17,016 bases of DNA. It comes from JAIVJN01 sp036732565. Lineage in GTDB: Bacteria; Acidobacteriota; Vicinamibacteria; Vicinamibacterales; UBA2999. The position numbers and the translations under genes were made by a program. Positions 1-6,902 of this stretch are shown here, piece after piece. The first letter of the stretch is position 1. Every line of letters starts with the position of its first letter. The stretch is taken from contig DAINCF010000095.1 of assembly GCA_036732565.1 (NCBI GenBank), positions 1-17,016 of the forward strand, written 5' to 3'. Below the pieces are notes generated by a model. The model saw only the letters and a list, made by a program, of their open reading frames with translations, was not told the origin of the DNA and made no database searches.

Positions 1-35
1 GGCCTGGCGCCCGCCTGTGTTTGAGGAGGAAGGCC

Positions 36-3000
36 ATGTCTTTCAGACGCTCGATGGCGAAAGTCGTCGTGCCCGCGCTGGTGCTGGTCGCGACGCTGGT
101 ACGGCCCGTCGTTGGTTTCGCGCAGTCCGAACGCGGCAGCATTGGCGGCGTGGTCAGCGACTCGACCAAGGCGCTGCTGCCTGGCGTGACGGTGAAGGTC
201 GTCAACGCCGCGACGAACGTCGCGACCGACGTGGTCTCGTCCGAGGCCGGCCGCTACAACGCACCCAGTCTGCCGCCGGGCATTTATCGCGTGGAGGCGT
301 CGCTCGAAGGCTTCCAGTCGGGCATCGTCGAGGGCATCCAGCTCACGGCAGGCGCGACGCTGCGCGTCGATGTCACGCTGACCTTGGGATCGGTGACCGA
401 GTCGGTGACCGTCGTCGCCGATAACATGAAGATCCAAGCCGAAGACGCCAAGGTCTCCACCAACATCTCGAACGAGCTGATCGATCAGCTGCCGCTGGTC
501 GTCGGCGGCGCGATGCGCAGCGTGTTCGACCTGGTGTCGACGGTGCCGGAGGCCAAGGGCACGGGCGGCAACGTGTCGCTCGGCGGCGGCCAGGGCGGGG
601 CGTTCGGCGCGACGCTCGACGGCATCTCGGTGAACACCAACCGCAACGCCGAAGTCGTCGAGACCGCGTTCCTGACGCCGTCGGTGGAGGCGATCACCGA
701 GTTCTCGGTCGAGACCAACGGCTTCAAGCCCGAGTACGGCCAGGCCGGCGGCGGCGCCATCACGTTTGCCTCGAAATCCGGCACCAACGAGTGGCACGGA
801 TCGCTCTACAACTTCCTCCGCAACGATGCGCTGGATGCCAAAGGGTTCTTCGAGCGGGAGAAAGGCATCTACCGTCAGAACAACTACGGAGGATCCTGGG
901 GCGGTCCCGTGCGCATCCCACGGCTCTACAACGGCTCGAACAAGACGTTCTTCTTCGCGACCTTCGAAGGCTTTCAGAACCGGCAGACGTCGAACGACCT
1001 GAACCTGATCTCCAGCGTGCCGACGCCGGAGATGTACGACGGCGACTTCTCGAATTGGGTCGATGCCAACGGCCGGATGATCCCCATCTACGATCCAGCG
1101 ACGACCAGACCAAACCCCAACGGTGCGGGCTTCATCCGCGATCCGTTCCCGGGCAATCGCATTCCGGTCGAGCGCTTCAGCACGGTCGCCAGGCAGTACC
1201 TCGCGCTCGCCCGCTCGACCCTGGTGCCGAATCGCGGTGGCGCGCCGGGCACGCTTGCCTACGTCACCAACAACTTCCTGTCGCAAGGCGGCTCGACGAA
1301 GGAAGTGACCAACAAGTTCAGCCTCAAGATCGATCACTCGCTGAGCAGCTCGCATCGACTGTCGTACATGTTCAATCGCGTCGGCAACGAGCGAGAGCCC
1401 GGACCGGGCGGAGCGACCGGTCTTCCCGGGGTGTTCAACACGTTCCAGAAGAACACCAATGATGCCGATCTCCATCGCGCCACGTGGGATTGGATCGGAT
1501 CGCGTCTGGTGAATCACCTGACGTTTGGCGCGAACACGTTCAACAAGAACGCGTTCTCACCCAACGTCGAACGCGACTGGCGCGACACGGTCTGCATTCC
1601 CAACGCCGTGGACTGCGACGCCAACATGGGGATCATCGGGTTCTCGGAGCTTGCGACGTGGGGCGGCTCCTCGTACAACGGCACCGAGCAGCCGCGCCTG
1701 ACGGTGAAGAACGACACCACCATGATGGCGGGCGAGCACACCTTCAAGGCCGGCTTCGCGTTCGATCGCCAGCAGGCCAACGGCTTCGGCCAGCAGAACA
1801 TCGCCGGACGCGCCAATTTCAGCTTCCTCGAGACGGCCGCGCCAGGAACGACGTCGCTGACCAGCGGCAGCTCGTTCGCCTCGTTCCTGCTCGGTGCCGC
1901 CGACTCCGGTAACACCGAAACCATTCGCTATCTGCAGCAGGTCTATCCGTACTACGCGTTCTACTTCCAGGACGATTGGCGCATCAACGATCGACTGGTG
2001 GCGAACTACGGCGTGCGCTACGAGTTCACGCGCCCACCGCGCGCCGGCGGCGATCAGTACTCCGACTTCTCGCCGACGACGCCGAACCCGGCGGTCAACA
2101 ACTATCCGGGCGCGCTCGTCTTCGCCGGCGAGGGCGAGGGCCGAGAGGGCGTCAGCAGCTTGATCCCGTCGTATTACGGCGCGTGGGGGCCCCGGTTCAG
2201 CCTGGCCTACAAGTTGAACGACCGGACGACGCTTCGTGGTGGCGTCGGTCGCTCGTTCGGCCGCGTCACGGTGGTGCAGTCGAGCAGTCACTTCGCGGGT
2301 TTCATCGGGCAGTACAACTTCGCGTCCCCGGACCAGGGCATCACGCCGGCGTTCAACCTGGATCAGGGGCTGCCGTCGTACCCGCTGCCGCCGCAGATCG
2401 ATCCATCGTTCGCCAACAACGGCAACGTGGATTATTGGAACGGCCAAGAGTCGACCCGCCCGGCCGTGTACGACAACTGGACGATCTCGATGCAGCGCGA
2501 GCTGCGCCGGGGCATGTCGATCGAGCTCGATTACAACGGCGTCTACGGATCGAATCTGCAGGCCAACCTGTTGAACCCGAATCAGGTGCCGATGAGCGTG
2601 GTGAACGATCTCATCGGGCGTTACGGCGTGACGCAAGCCGTGGCGCTCTTGAATTCGCAGATTACGTCCGCGCAAGCGGTCGCCGCCGGGATTCCCATTC
2701 CCTACCCGAACTTCACGAACCCGAACGTGCAGAGGTCGCGCACCGTTGCCCAAGCACTGCGCCCCTACCCGCAGTACCTGCTGATCAACACCACCGCCAG
2801 CGGCGGCGACAAGACCGGCAGCTCGCACTACCACGCCGGCGTCGTCAAGCTGAACCAGCGCTTCACCGGCGGGTTCCTGATGCAGGCCAGCTACACGCTG
2901 TCGAGGATCATGACCGACAGCGACAGCTTCGGTAACACGGGCACCGCCAACATCGGCTCGATCGACGCGGCCAGGCCCGAGCTCGAGTGGTCGATCGGCG

Positions 3001-3560
3001 GATTCGATCAGACGCACAGCATCAAGCTGAATACGGTGTGGGAGCTGCCGTTCGGCCCCGATCGGCGCTGGCTGCAAAGCGGCGTGCTCAGCCACGTCGT
3101 CGGGGGATGGCGGCTCGCCGTCATTCAGTCGTACAGCAGCGGCTTCCCGCTCGGCGTGACCACCAACGCGCCGTTGCCGATCTTCAATAACACCAACCGT
3201 CCGAACGTGACCGGCCAGCCGTGGCGCGCGCCGACTGCCGGGGACGAGTTCGATCCCAACGTGGACCGTTATCTGGACCGCGCCGCGTTCGTGCAGCCGG
3301 TCGGCGAGGTGGGCAACGCGCCGCGCAAGAACGGCGACGTGCGGCGTCCGTGGAATCTCGACGAGAACATGAGCCTGGCGAAGTCCATCAACCTGACGCA
3401 AAAGGTCAGCATGGACGTCCGGCTCGAAGTGTTCAATATCTTCAATCGCGTGATCTGGGATACGCCGGAGACGAACTTCAGCAACGCCAACTTCGGTCTG
3501 GTGTCGCAGCAGTTCAATCAGCCGCGGCGCATGCAGATCGGGCTGAAGATGTACTGGTAG
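36..3560 (+). CDS. Oar-like TonB-dependent receptor with N-terminal carboxypeptidase-regulatory-like domain
   Basis: This is a predicted outer-membrane protein of about 1174 residues, within the usual 1000-1200 range of the Oar-like family. The ATG at 36 is preceded by a strong purine-rich Shine-Dalgarno at 23-30 (GAGGAGGA), which is preferred over the in-frame TTG at 21. Residues 1-30 form a signal peptide ending VGFAQ. Residues of about 33-100 are a carboxypeptidase-regulatory-like beta-sandwich (GVVSD, LPGVTVKV, GRYNAPSLPPGIYRVEASLEGFQ region). A plug-like domain follows (ATLDGISVN; ITEFSVETNGFKPEYGQAGG; SGTNEWHGSLYNFLRND region). The remainder is beta-barrel-like with alternating aromatic residues and ends MQIGLKMYW, an aromatic C-terminus typical of outer-membrane proteins. 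The family imports large or complex substrates using TonB energy; the substrate here cannot be told. The 3' end converges on minus-strand genes across a repeat pair. No promoter is visible because the window starts 35 bp upstream. Confidence 0.9.
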   Translation: MSFRRSMAKVVVPALVLVATLVRPVVGFAQSERGSIGGVVSDSTKALLPGVTVKVVNAATNVATDVVSSEAGRYNAPSLPPGIYRVEASLEGFQSGIVEGIQLTAGATLRVDVTLTLGSVTESVTVVADNMKIQAEDAKVSTNISNELIDQLPLVVGGAMRSVFDLVSTVPEAKGTGGNVSLGGGQGGAFGATLDGISVNTNRNAEVVETAFLTPSVEAITEFSVETNGFKPEYGQAGGGAITFASKSGTNEWHGSLYNFLRNDALDAKGFFEREKGIYRQNNYGGSWGGPVRIPRLYNGSNKTFFFATFEGFQNRQTSNDLNLISSVPTPEMYDGDFSNWVDANGRMIPIYDPATTRPNPNGAGFIRDPFPGNRIPVERFSTVARQYLALARSTLVPNRGGAPGTLAYVTNNFLSQGGSTKEVTNKFSLKIDHSLSSSHRLSYMFNRVGNEREPGPGGATGLPGVFNTFQKNTNDADLHRATWDWIGSRLVNHLTFGANTFNKNAFSPNVERDWRDTVCIPNAVDCDANMGIIGFSELATWGGSSYNGTEQPRLTVKNDTTMMAGEHTFKAGFAFDRQQANGFGQQNIAGRANFSFLETAAPGTTSLTSGSSFASFLLGAADSGNTETIRYLQQVYPYYAFYFQDDWRINDRLVANYGVRYEFTRPPRAGGDQYSDFSPTTPNPAVNNYPGALVFAGEGEGREGVSSLIPSYYGAWGPRFSLAYKLNDRTTLRGGVGRSFGRVTVVQSSSHFAGFIGQYNFASPDQGITPAFNLDQGLPSYPLPPQIDPSFANNGNVDYWNGQESTRPAVYDNWTISMQRELRRGMSIELDYNGVYGSNLQANLLNPNQVPMSVVNDLIGRYGVTQAVALLNSQITSAQAVAAGIPIPYPNFTNPNVQRSRTVAQALRPYPQYLLINTTASGGDKTGSSHYHAGVVKLNQRFTGGFLMQASYTLSRIMTDSDSFGNTGTANIGSIDAARPELEWSIGGFDQTHSIKLNTVWELPFGPDRRWLQSGVLSHVVGGWRLAVIQSYSSGFPLGVTTNAPLPIFNNTNRPNVTGQPWRAPTAGDEFDPNVDRYLDRAAFVQPVGEVGNAPRKNGDVRRPWNLDENMSLAKSINLTQKVSMDVRLEVFNIFNRVIWDTPETNFSNANFGLVSQQFNQPRRMQIGLKMYW

Positions 3561-3568
3561 CAGCCGTC

Positions 3569-3655
3569 GGCAGGCCTAAAGGCCTGCGCTACGTATGCTG
3601 CCGATTCGTTCGCGCTTCATCTATTACGTACGTAGCGCAGGCCTTTAGGCCTGCC
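3569..3655. repeat. Paired inverted REP-like palindromes (BIME-like), GTAG-headed
   Basis: There is a perfect 27-bp inverted repeat, arms 3569-3595 and 3629-3655, separated by 33 bp. Each arm is itself a palindrome with core CAGGCC-TTTA-GGCCTG. Read outward from the centre, each unit starts GTAGCGCAGGCC (plus copy at 3632, minus copy at 3592). A GTAG or GTGG head followed by a short palindrome is the known signature of REP elements mobilised by REP-associated tyrosine transposases (RAYTs). The pair sits between the convergent stop codons at 3560 and 3662, so it may also act as a two-way transcription stop or mRNA-protecting hairpin. No transposase gene is present in the window. Confidence 0.8.
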
Positions 3656-3661
3656 TCGAGA

Positions 3662-6157
3662 TCACTCCGTGCCGCGCTGCCACGGATGAATCACAGTCGG
3701 TGTGTTGGCGTAGCGCTTCATCTCCAGCATCAGCGTCTCGCCGCTGCCCGGCGCGAGGCGCACCGCTACGTGGGCGGCGTTGATGGGCGTCTTCTGACCG
3801 CCGCGCGTGACGCTGACCAACTGGTGCTCCCCGTAGCCACCGCCCTGGACGATGACGGTGCGCGGCTGTGAGCCGACGTTGACCAACGTCACGGCCGTGC
3901 GCGTGTCGGAGAGCTCCGAGACGAGCGCGGCCACATCCTCGGGGACGCCGGCCCGTCGTCGATCCGGATCGAAGTAGCGAAGCCGCGCGTTCAGCAATCC
4001 ACCCGGGCGGCCGGGCATCAGCGCGCCCCACATCAACTGCACCAGCGACTCGGTCGCGGCCGGGTTGTAATCCAGCATGTTGTCGGCCAGCCGCTTCTCC
4101 GGCGGCGTCGTGTCCTTCCGCATCGCCTCGAGCCGTTGTTTGATGCCGTTCAGATCGCGCTCCAGCGCCTGTTCGGGGTAGCTCGCGTTCTTGCCCTGGA
4201 GGTAGTCCACCCACGAGCGCATCGTCGCCGGCGTCGACGGGCCGTTGACCCGCGCGAGATCCTGCGAGGCCTGCGACCAGTACCACACCTCGAGCGCGCC
4301 CACGTCCCACGGTGCATCGCGCCACCCGTACCAGCCCTCGGCGCCGTGCATCGTCGGATACTGCTTCTTGCCGTTCGCGTCACGGGCATGCGCGTTGACG
4401 GCGTCGATCATCGCGCGCCAGGCATCGACGTACTTCCGGTCACCGGTGACCAGCAAGACGTTGAAGAACCCGGGCACCGCCCATTGAATGCGGTTGCGAT
4501 CTTCACGCTTGCCGGTGACCGGATTCACGGGGCTGAATCCCCAGCCGTAGGCATTGCCCCACCATCTCTTGGTCGGCCCGCCGATCGATCCGTCGAGATC
4601 CACGAAGCTGGGAATCACGCCGCCGTTGCGACGCATCCGATCGAGCCACGCGTCCATGTATCCGACGAGCCACGTCTTGTACTTGGCCTCCCCGCCGATC
4701 AGATACGCATTCGTCGCCAGGGTCGTCGCCGCAAGGTTGAGGAAGTGATCGCCGACGACGTCGGTGTACTCCTGGTAGTGCGCGAGAAACTGATCGAACG
4801 TGGACTCGCCATGTTCGGCGTCGAAGCCTTTGACGTCGAAGGGATCGCCCACCCAGTCCAACGCGGTCGCTTTCCGCAGCATCGGCCCCTTGCTGCCGTT
4901 CTGCATGCTGCGAATGATCTTGTGCGCGGGATCGTAATTGGGGGCGCTGGGATCTTCGCCCATGTACAACCCGGCGAATCGCCTGGCGCGTTCCTGATAT
5001 TTCGGATCCGCGGGCATCGACAGGGCCATGCGGTTGAAGAGCTGCAGTCCTTCGCCGTGGTGCATCCAATCGGACTGCACGATGAACTCGTTGTGGTACA
5101 TGCCCTCTCGCGCGATGGGCACCTCGGTGGTTTTGGCCTCGGTGTATTGCCTCAGCAGGCCCTCGTGGCCCTTGGAATACATCTTGAGGATGTCATCGCT
5201 CGCGCCCAGCGCGTGCAACTCGGGCCAGCGGTTGAAGTTCTCGAACGCGTCATCGGGACCGTCGTTGGCGCCCCAGCGCGCGTAGCACTGCAAATAGCCG
5301 CGGTCGTCGAAGTACTTGTCGAAGAACGCCTTGGACGCGGGCACGTTGTCCGCCAGCAGTTGCCGCTCGAGCAACGCCCACCGCGGCGGCTTCATCGGCG
5401 TGTCGATCGTGATCGAGACGTCGGCGGCGCGGCCGGTCATGGCGATGAGGCTCAGCCCCAGTGCCAGCAGCAGCCCGCCCACGAGGCGCCGATAGGTCGA
5501 TTCCGGAATGCGACTCAGCACGGGAACCCCCAGGAATGTGCCGATAGTGACACCAAGCGAGGCCGCGATCCAGAGCCGTGTGTTGGCCGCGACCACCGGC
5601 CCGACGGACAGAAAGTAGATGGGTACGCGCGCCGCATCGACCAGCAGGGCCGACGCGGTCGCCGTGGCAACGAGCTGGCGCGGCCGCAACTGAAAGCCGA
5701 GCAACGCCGCGGCGCGAATGCCCCCCTGATTGCCGACCAGTCCGCCGAAAACGCCAGACAGGATACCGCCCAGCAGGCGCCAGAACGGTGTGCGCGGTAA
5801 CGGCACCCGCCGTCGCATCAGCTCGGTGGTGCCGGCGAGGATCAGCAGCGACGCCAGGACGATGGTCAGGATTGGGCTTGCGAGTTGCGATTGGAGTGCG
5901 GCGCCGGCCAGCCCGCCGACCGCGCTCGCGACGCCGAATTGCTTGAACGTCGGCACATCGACGTCTGACCGCAGGCGCAGCCACCTGATGGTCGTGGCGA
6001 CGACGTGCGGGATGGCAAGGACGGCGACAGCGTGCGCGGTGGGCATCGACAGCATCAAGATCGGCGTCAACAAGCTGCCGATGCCGAATCCCGAGACCGC
6101 GGCGATGGCGCCCGCGAGGATGGCGGCAGCCCCAACCAGCCACTCAGAGGCCGGCAC
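3662..6157 (-). CDS. TauE/SafE-like membrane transporter fused to a large soluble domain of unknown function
   Basis: This is an 831-residue protein. Residues of about 5-245 contain seven or eight hydrophobic segments with the glycine-rich repeats typical of the TauE/SafE (TSUP) family (GFGIGSLLTPILML near the N-terminus; GILSGVFGGLVGNQGG at 131-146), a family of about 250 residues that moves sulfite, sulfonates or other anions. Residues of about 246-831 are soluble. They are rich in aromatic helices and carry conspicuous motifs: NRWPELHALG (309-318), DWMHHGEG (363-370), NGGVIPSF (511-518) and WWGNAYGWGF (532-541), ending in a beta-rich segment (about 742-815). This part resembles an alpha/alpha-toroid protein of unknown activity; that is inference. 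The start is GTG, overlapping the upstream cupredoxin gene by 14 bp, which suggests translational coupling. The last membrane segment (about 226-245, ending GRAAD) looks like a signal peptide, as if a secreted protein had been joined to the transporter. Topology, and so the side on which the soluble part lies, cannot be settled here. Confidence 0.8.
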   Translation of the reverse strand: MPASEWLVGAAAILAGAIAAVSGFGIGSLLTPILMLSMPTAHAVAVLAIPHVVATTIRWLRLRSDVDVPTFKQFGVASAVGGLAGAALQSQLASPILTIVLASLLILAGTTELMRRRVPLPRTPFWRLLGGILSGVFGGLVGNQGGIRAAALLGFQLRPRQLVATATASALLVDAARVPIYFLSVGPVVAANTRLWIAASLGVTIGTFLGVPVLSRIPESTYRRLVGGLLLALGLSLIAMTGRAADVSITIDTPMKPPRWALLERQLLADNVPASKAFFDKYFDDRGYLQCYARWGANDGPDDAFENFNRWPELHALGASDDILKMYSKGHEGLLRQYTEAKTTEVPIAREGMYHNEFIVQSDWMHHGEGLQLFNRMALSMPADPKYQERARRFAGLYMGEDPSAPNYDPAHKIIRSMQNGSKGPMLRKATALDWVGDPFDVKGFDAEHGESTFDQFLAHYQEYTDVVGDHFLNLAATTLATNAYLIGGEAKYKTWLVGYMDAWLDRMRRNGGVIPSFVDLDGSIGGPTKRWWGNAYGWGFSPVNPVTGKREDRNRIQWAVPGFFNVLLVTGDRKYVDAWRAMIDAVNAHARDANGKKQYPTMHGAEGWYGWRDAPWDVGALEVWYWSQASQDLARVNGPSTPATMRSWVDYLQGKNASYPEQALERDLNGIKQRLEAMRKDTTPPEKRLADNMLDYNPAATESLVQLMWGALMPGRPGGLLNARLRYFDPDRRRAGVPEDVAALVSELSDTRTAVTLVNVGSQPRTVIVQGGGYGEHQLVSVTRGGQKTPINAAHVAVRLAPGSGETLMLEMKRYANTPTVIHPWQRGTE

Positions 6158-6779
6158 TGCCGATGTCCGTATGGGCCCCTGCGATCTCGATCGTGCGGCC
6201 GATGTCCTTGCCTCCGATCGACGTCGTCATCTTGTACGCGCCTGGTGGCACGTTCAGGATCACGAACGCGCCACGCTCGTCCGCCATTGCCGAGTACGGA
6301 GTGGTGACGACGAAGATCGTCGCGAACATCCCTGAGTGGAGGTCGCACGAGACCTCGTAGACGCCGGCGTCCTCGAAGGTATGGGCGTGGCGCTGGGTGG
6401 GATCGGTCGAGATGTTGAGCACCTCCCGTCCCGTCGGGCTCCGTTTCACGTAGACGTTGTGCGGGATGTCCTCGCTGTTGCGGAATTCGATGGGCTGCCC
6501 CGCGCGCACGACGACCGATGTCGGGATGAACTGCTTCCCGAGTTGATCCATCACGATCGGCATCTGCGGTACCGGGAACTCACGCGGGGTCACGGGCTCG
6601 AGCACGATGAACGCGCCACGCGACGCTTTCCCGGTTACCGACGAGAGTCCGGCCTCCGATGCCGGCACCGTGCTCGCCGGCGTCGTCGGCGGTGGTGCGG
6701 CTGGCGGAGCCGCGCAGGCCGAGATCACAAAGGCGGCAACGGTCGCGAACACCAGCGCAACCCCTGGATGTCGACGCAC
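6144..6779 (-). CDS. Cupredoxin-type lipoprotein with C-terminal carboxypeptidase-regulatory-like segment
   Basis: This is a 211-residue predicted lipoprotein. A signal sequence ends in a lipobox I-S-A-C with Cys22, followed by a Pro/Ala/Thr-rich linker (23-40). Residues of about 75-160 form a plastocyanin-like domain: FIPTSVVVRAGQPIEFRN, then His107 in IPHNV, then Cys145-Asp-Leu-His148-Ser-Gly-Met151. This gives the complete type-1 copper ligand set His, Cys, His, Met in the usual CxxHxxM spacing. A short C-terminal stretch (FVILNVPPGAYKM) resembles a carboxypeptidase-regulatory-like fold. The start is GTG (6779), supported by an AGGAG Shine-Dalgarno at 6788-6792, 8 nt away. The likely role is periplasmic or outer-membrane-anchored electron transfer or copper binding. 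It overlaps the next gene by 14 bp, implying that the two products are made together. Confidence 0.82.
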   Translation of the reverse strand: MRRHPGVALVFATVAAFVISACAAPPAAPPPTTPASTVPASEAGLSSVTGKASRGAFIVLEPVTPREFPVPQMPIVMDQLGKQFIPTSVVVRAGQPIEFRNSEDIPHNVYVKRSPTGREVLNISTDPTQRHAHTFEDAGVYEVSCDLHSGMFATIFVVTTPYSAMADERGAFVILNVPPGAYKMTTSIGGKDIGRTIEIAGAHTDIGSAGL

Positions 6780-6819
6780 AGGCGAATCTCCTTACGATGC
6801 GTGGCGACGCTTAGATTGC

Positions 6820-6896
6820 GTTTCAAAACAAACGTGGGGTCCGCCTTTAGGCGGACCTCAGGGCCGGCTGAAGCCGGCCCCCACGAATCTTGAAAC
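6820..6896. repeat. Paired REP-like palindromes (BIME-like), GTGG-headed
   Basis: Two adjacent hairpins lie between outer complementary ends. Hairpin 1 is GTCCGCC-TTTA-GGCGGAC (6839-6856). Hairpin 2 is GGGCCGGC-TGAA-GCCGGCCC (6861-6880). The ends CGTGGGG (6833-6839) and CCCCACG (6879-6885) are complementary, as are GTTTCAA (6820-6826) and TTGAAAC (6890-6896). Reading inward from each side gives a GTGG head (plus at 6834, minus at 6884), the REP hallmark. The element lies between the stop of the receptor gene (6903) and the start of the cupredoxin gene (6779), in its upstream region. It probably ends or stabilises the receptor transcript. Recollection, not checked: the same sequence type gives frequent spurious peptides such as VRLKADPT in related genomes. 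Confidence 0.8.
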
Positions 6897-6902
6897 GGAC
6901 GC

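Noticed and set aside
1557..3401. 614-residue open frame on the minus strand opposite the first receptor gene
   Set aside because: It lies antisense inside a clear receptor gene, has His/Arg/Val-biased composition typical of antisense reading in GC-rich DNA, and shows no domain.
3561..3661. Plus-strand open frame crossing the repeat pair and giving peptides such as KGLRY and AQAFRPA
   Set aside because: These peptides come from translating the REP-like palindromes and are known to appear as spurious proteins; not a gene.
4136..5800. 554-residue open frame on the plus strand opposite the TauE/SafE fusion gene
   Set aside because: Antisense shadow with low-complexity Arg/His/Val content and no recognisable motif; the minus strand carries the family motifs.
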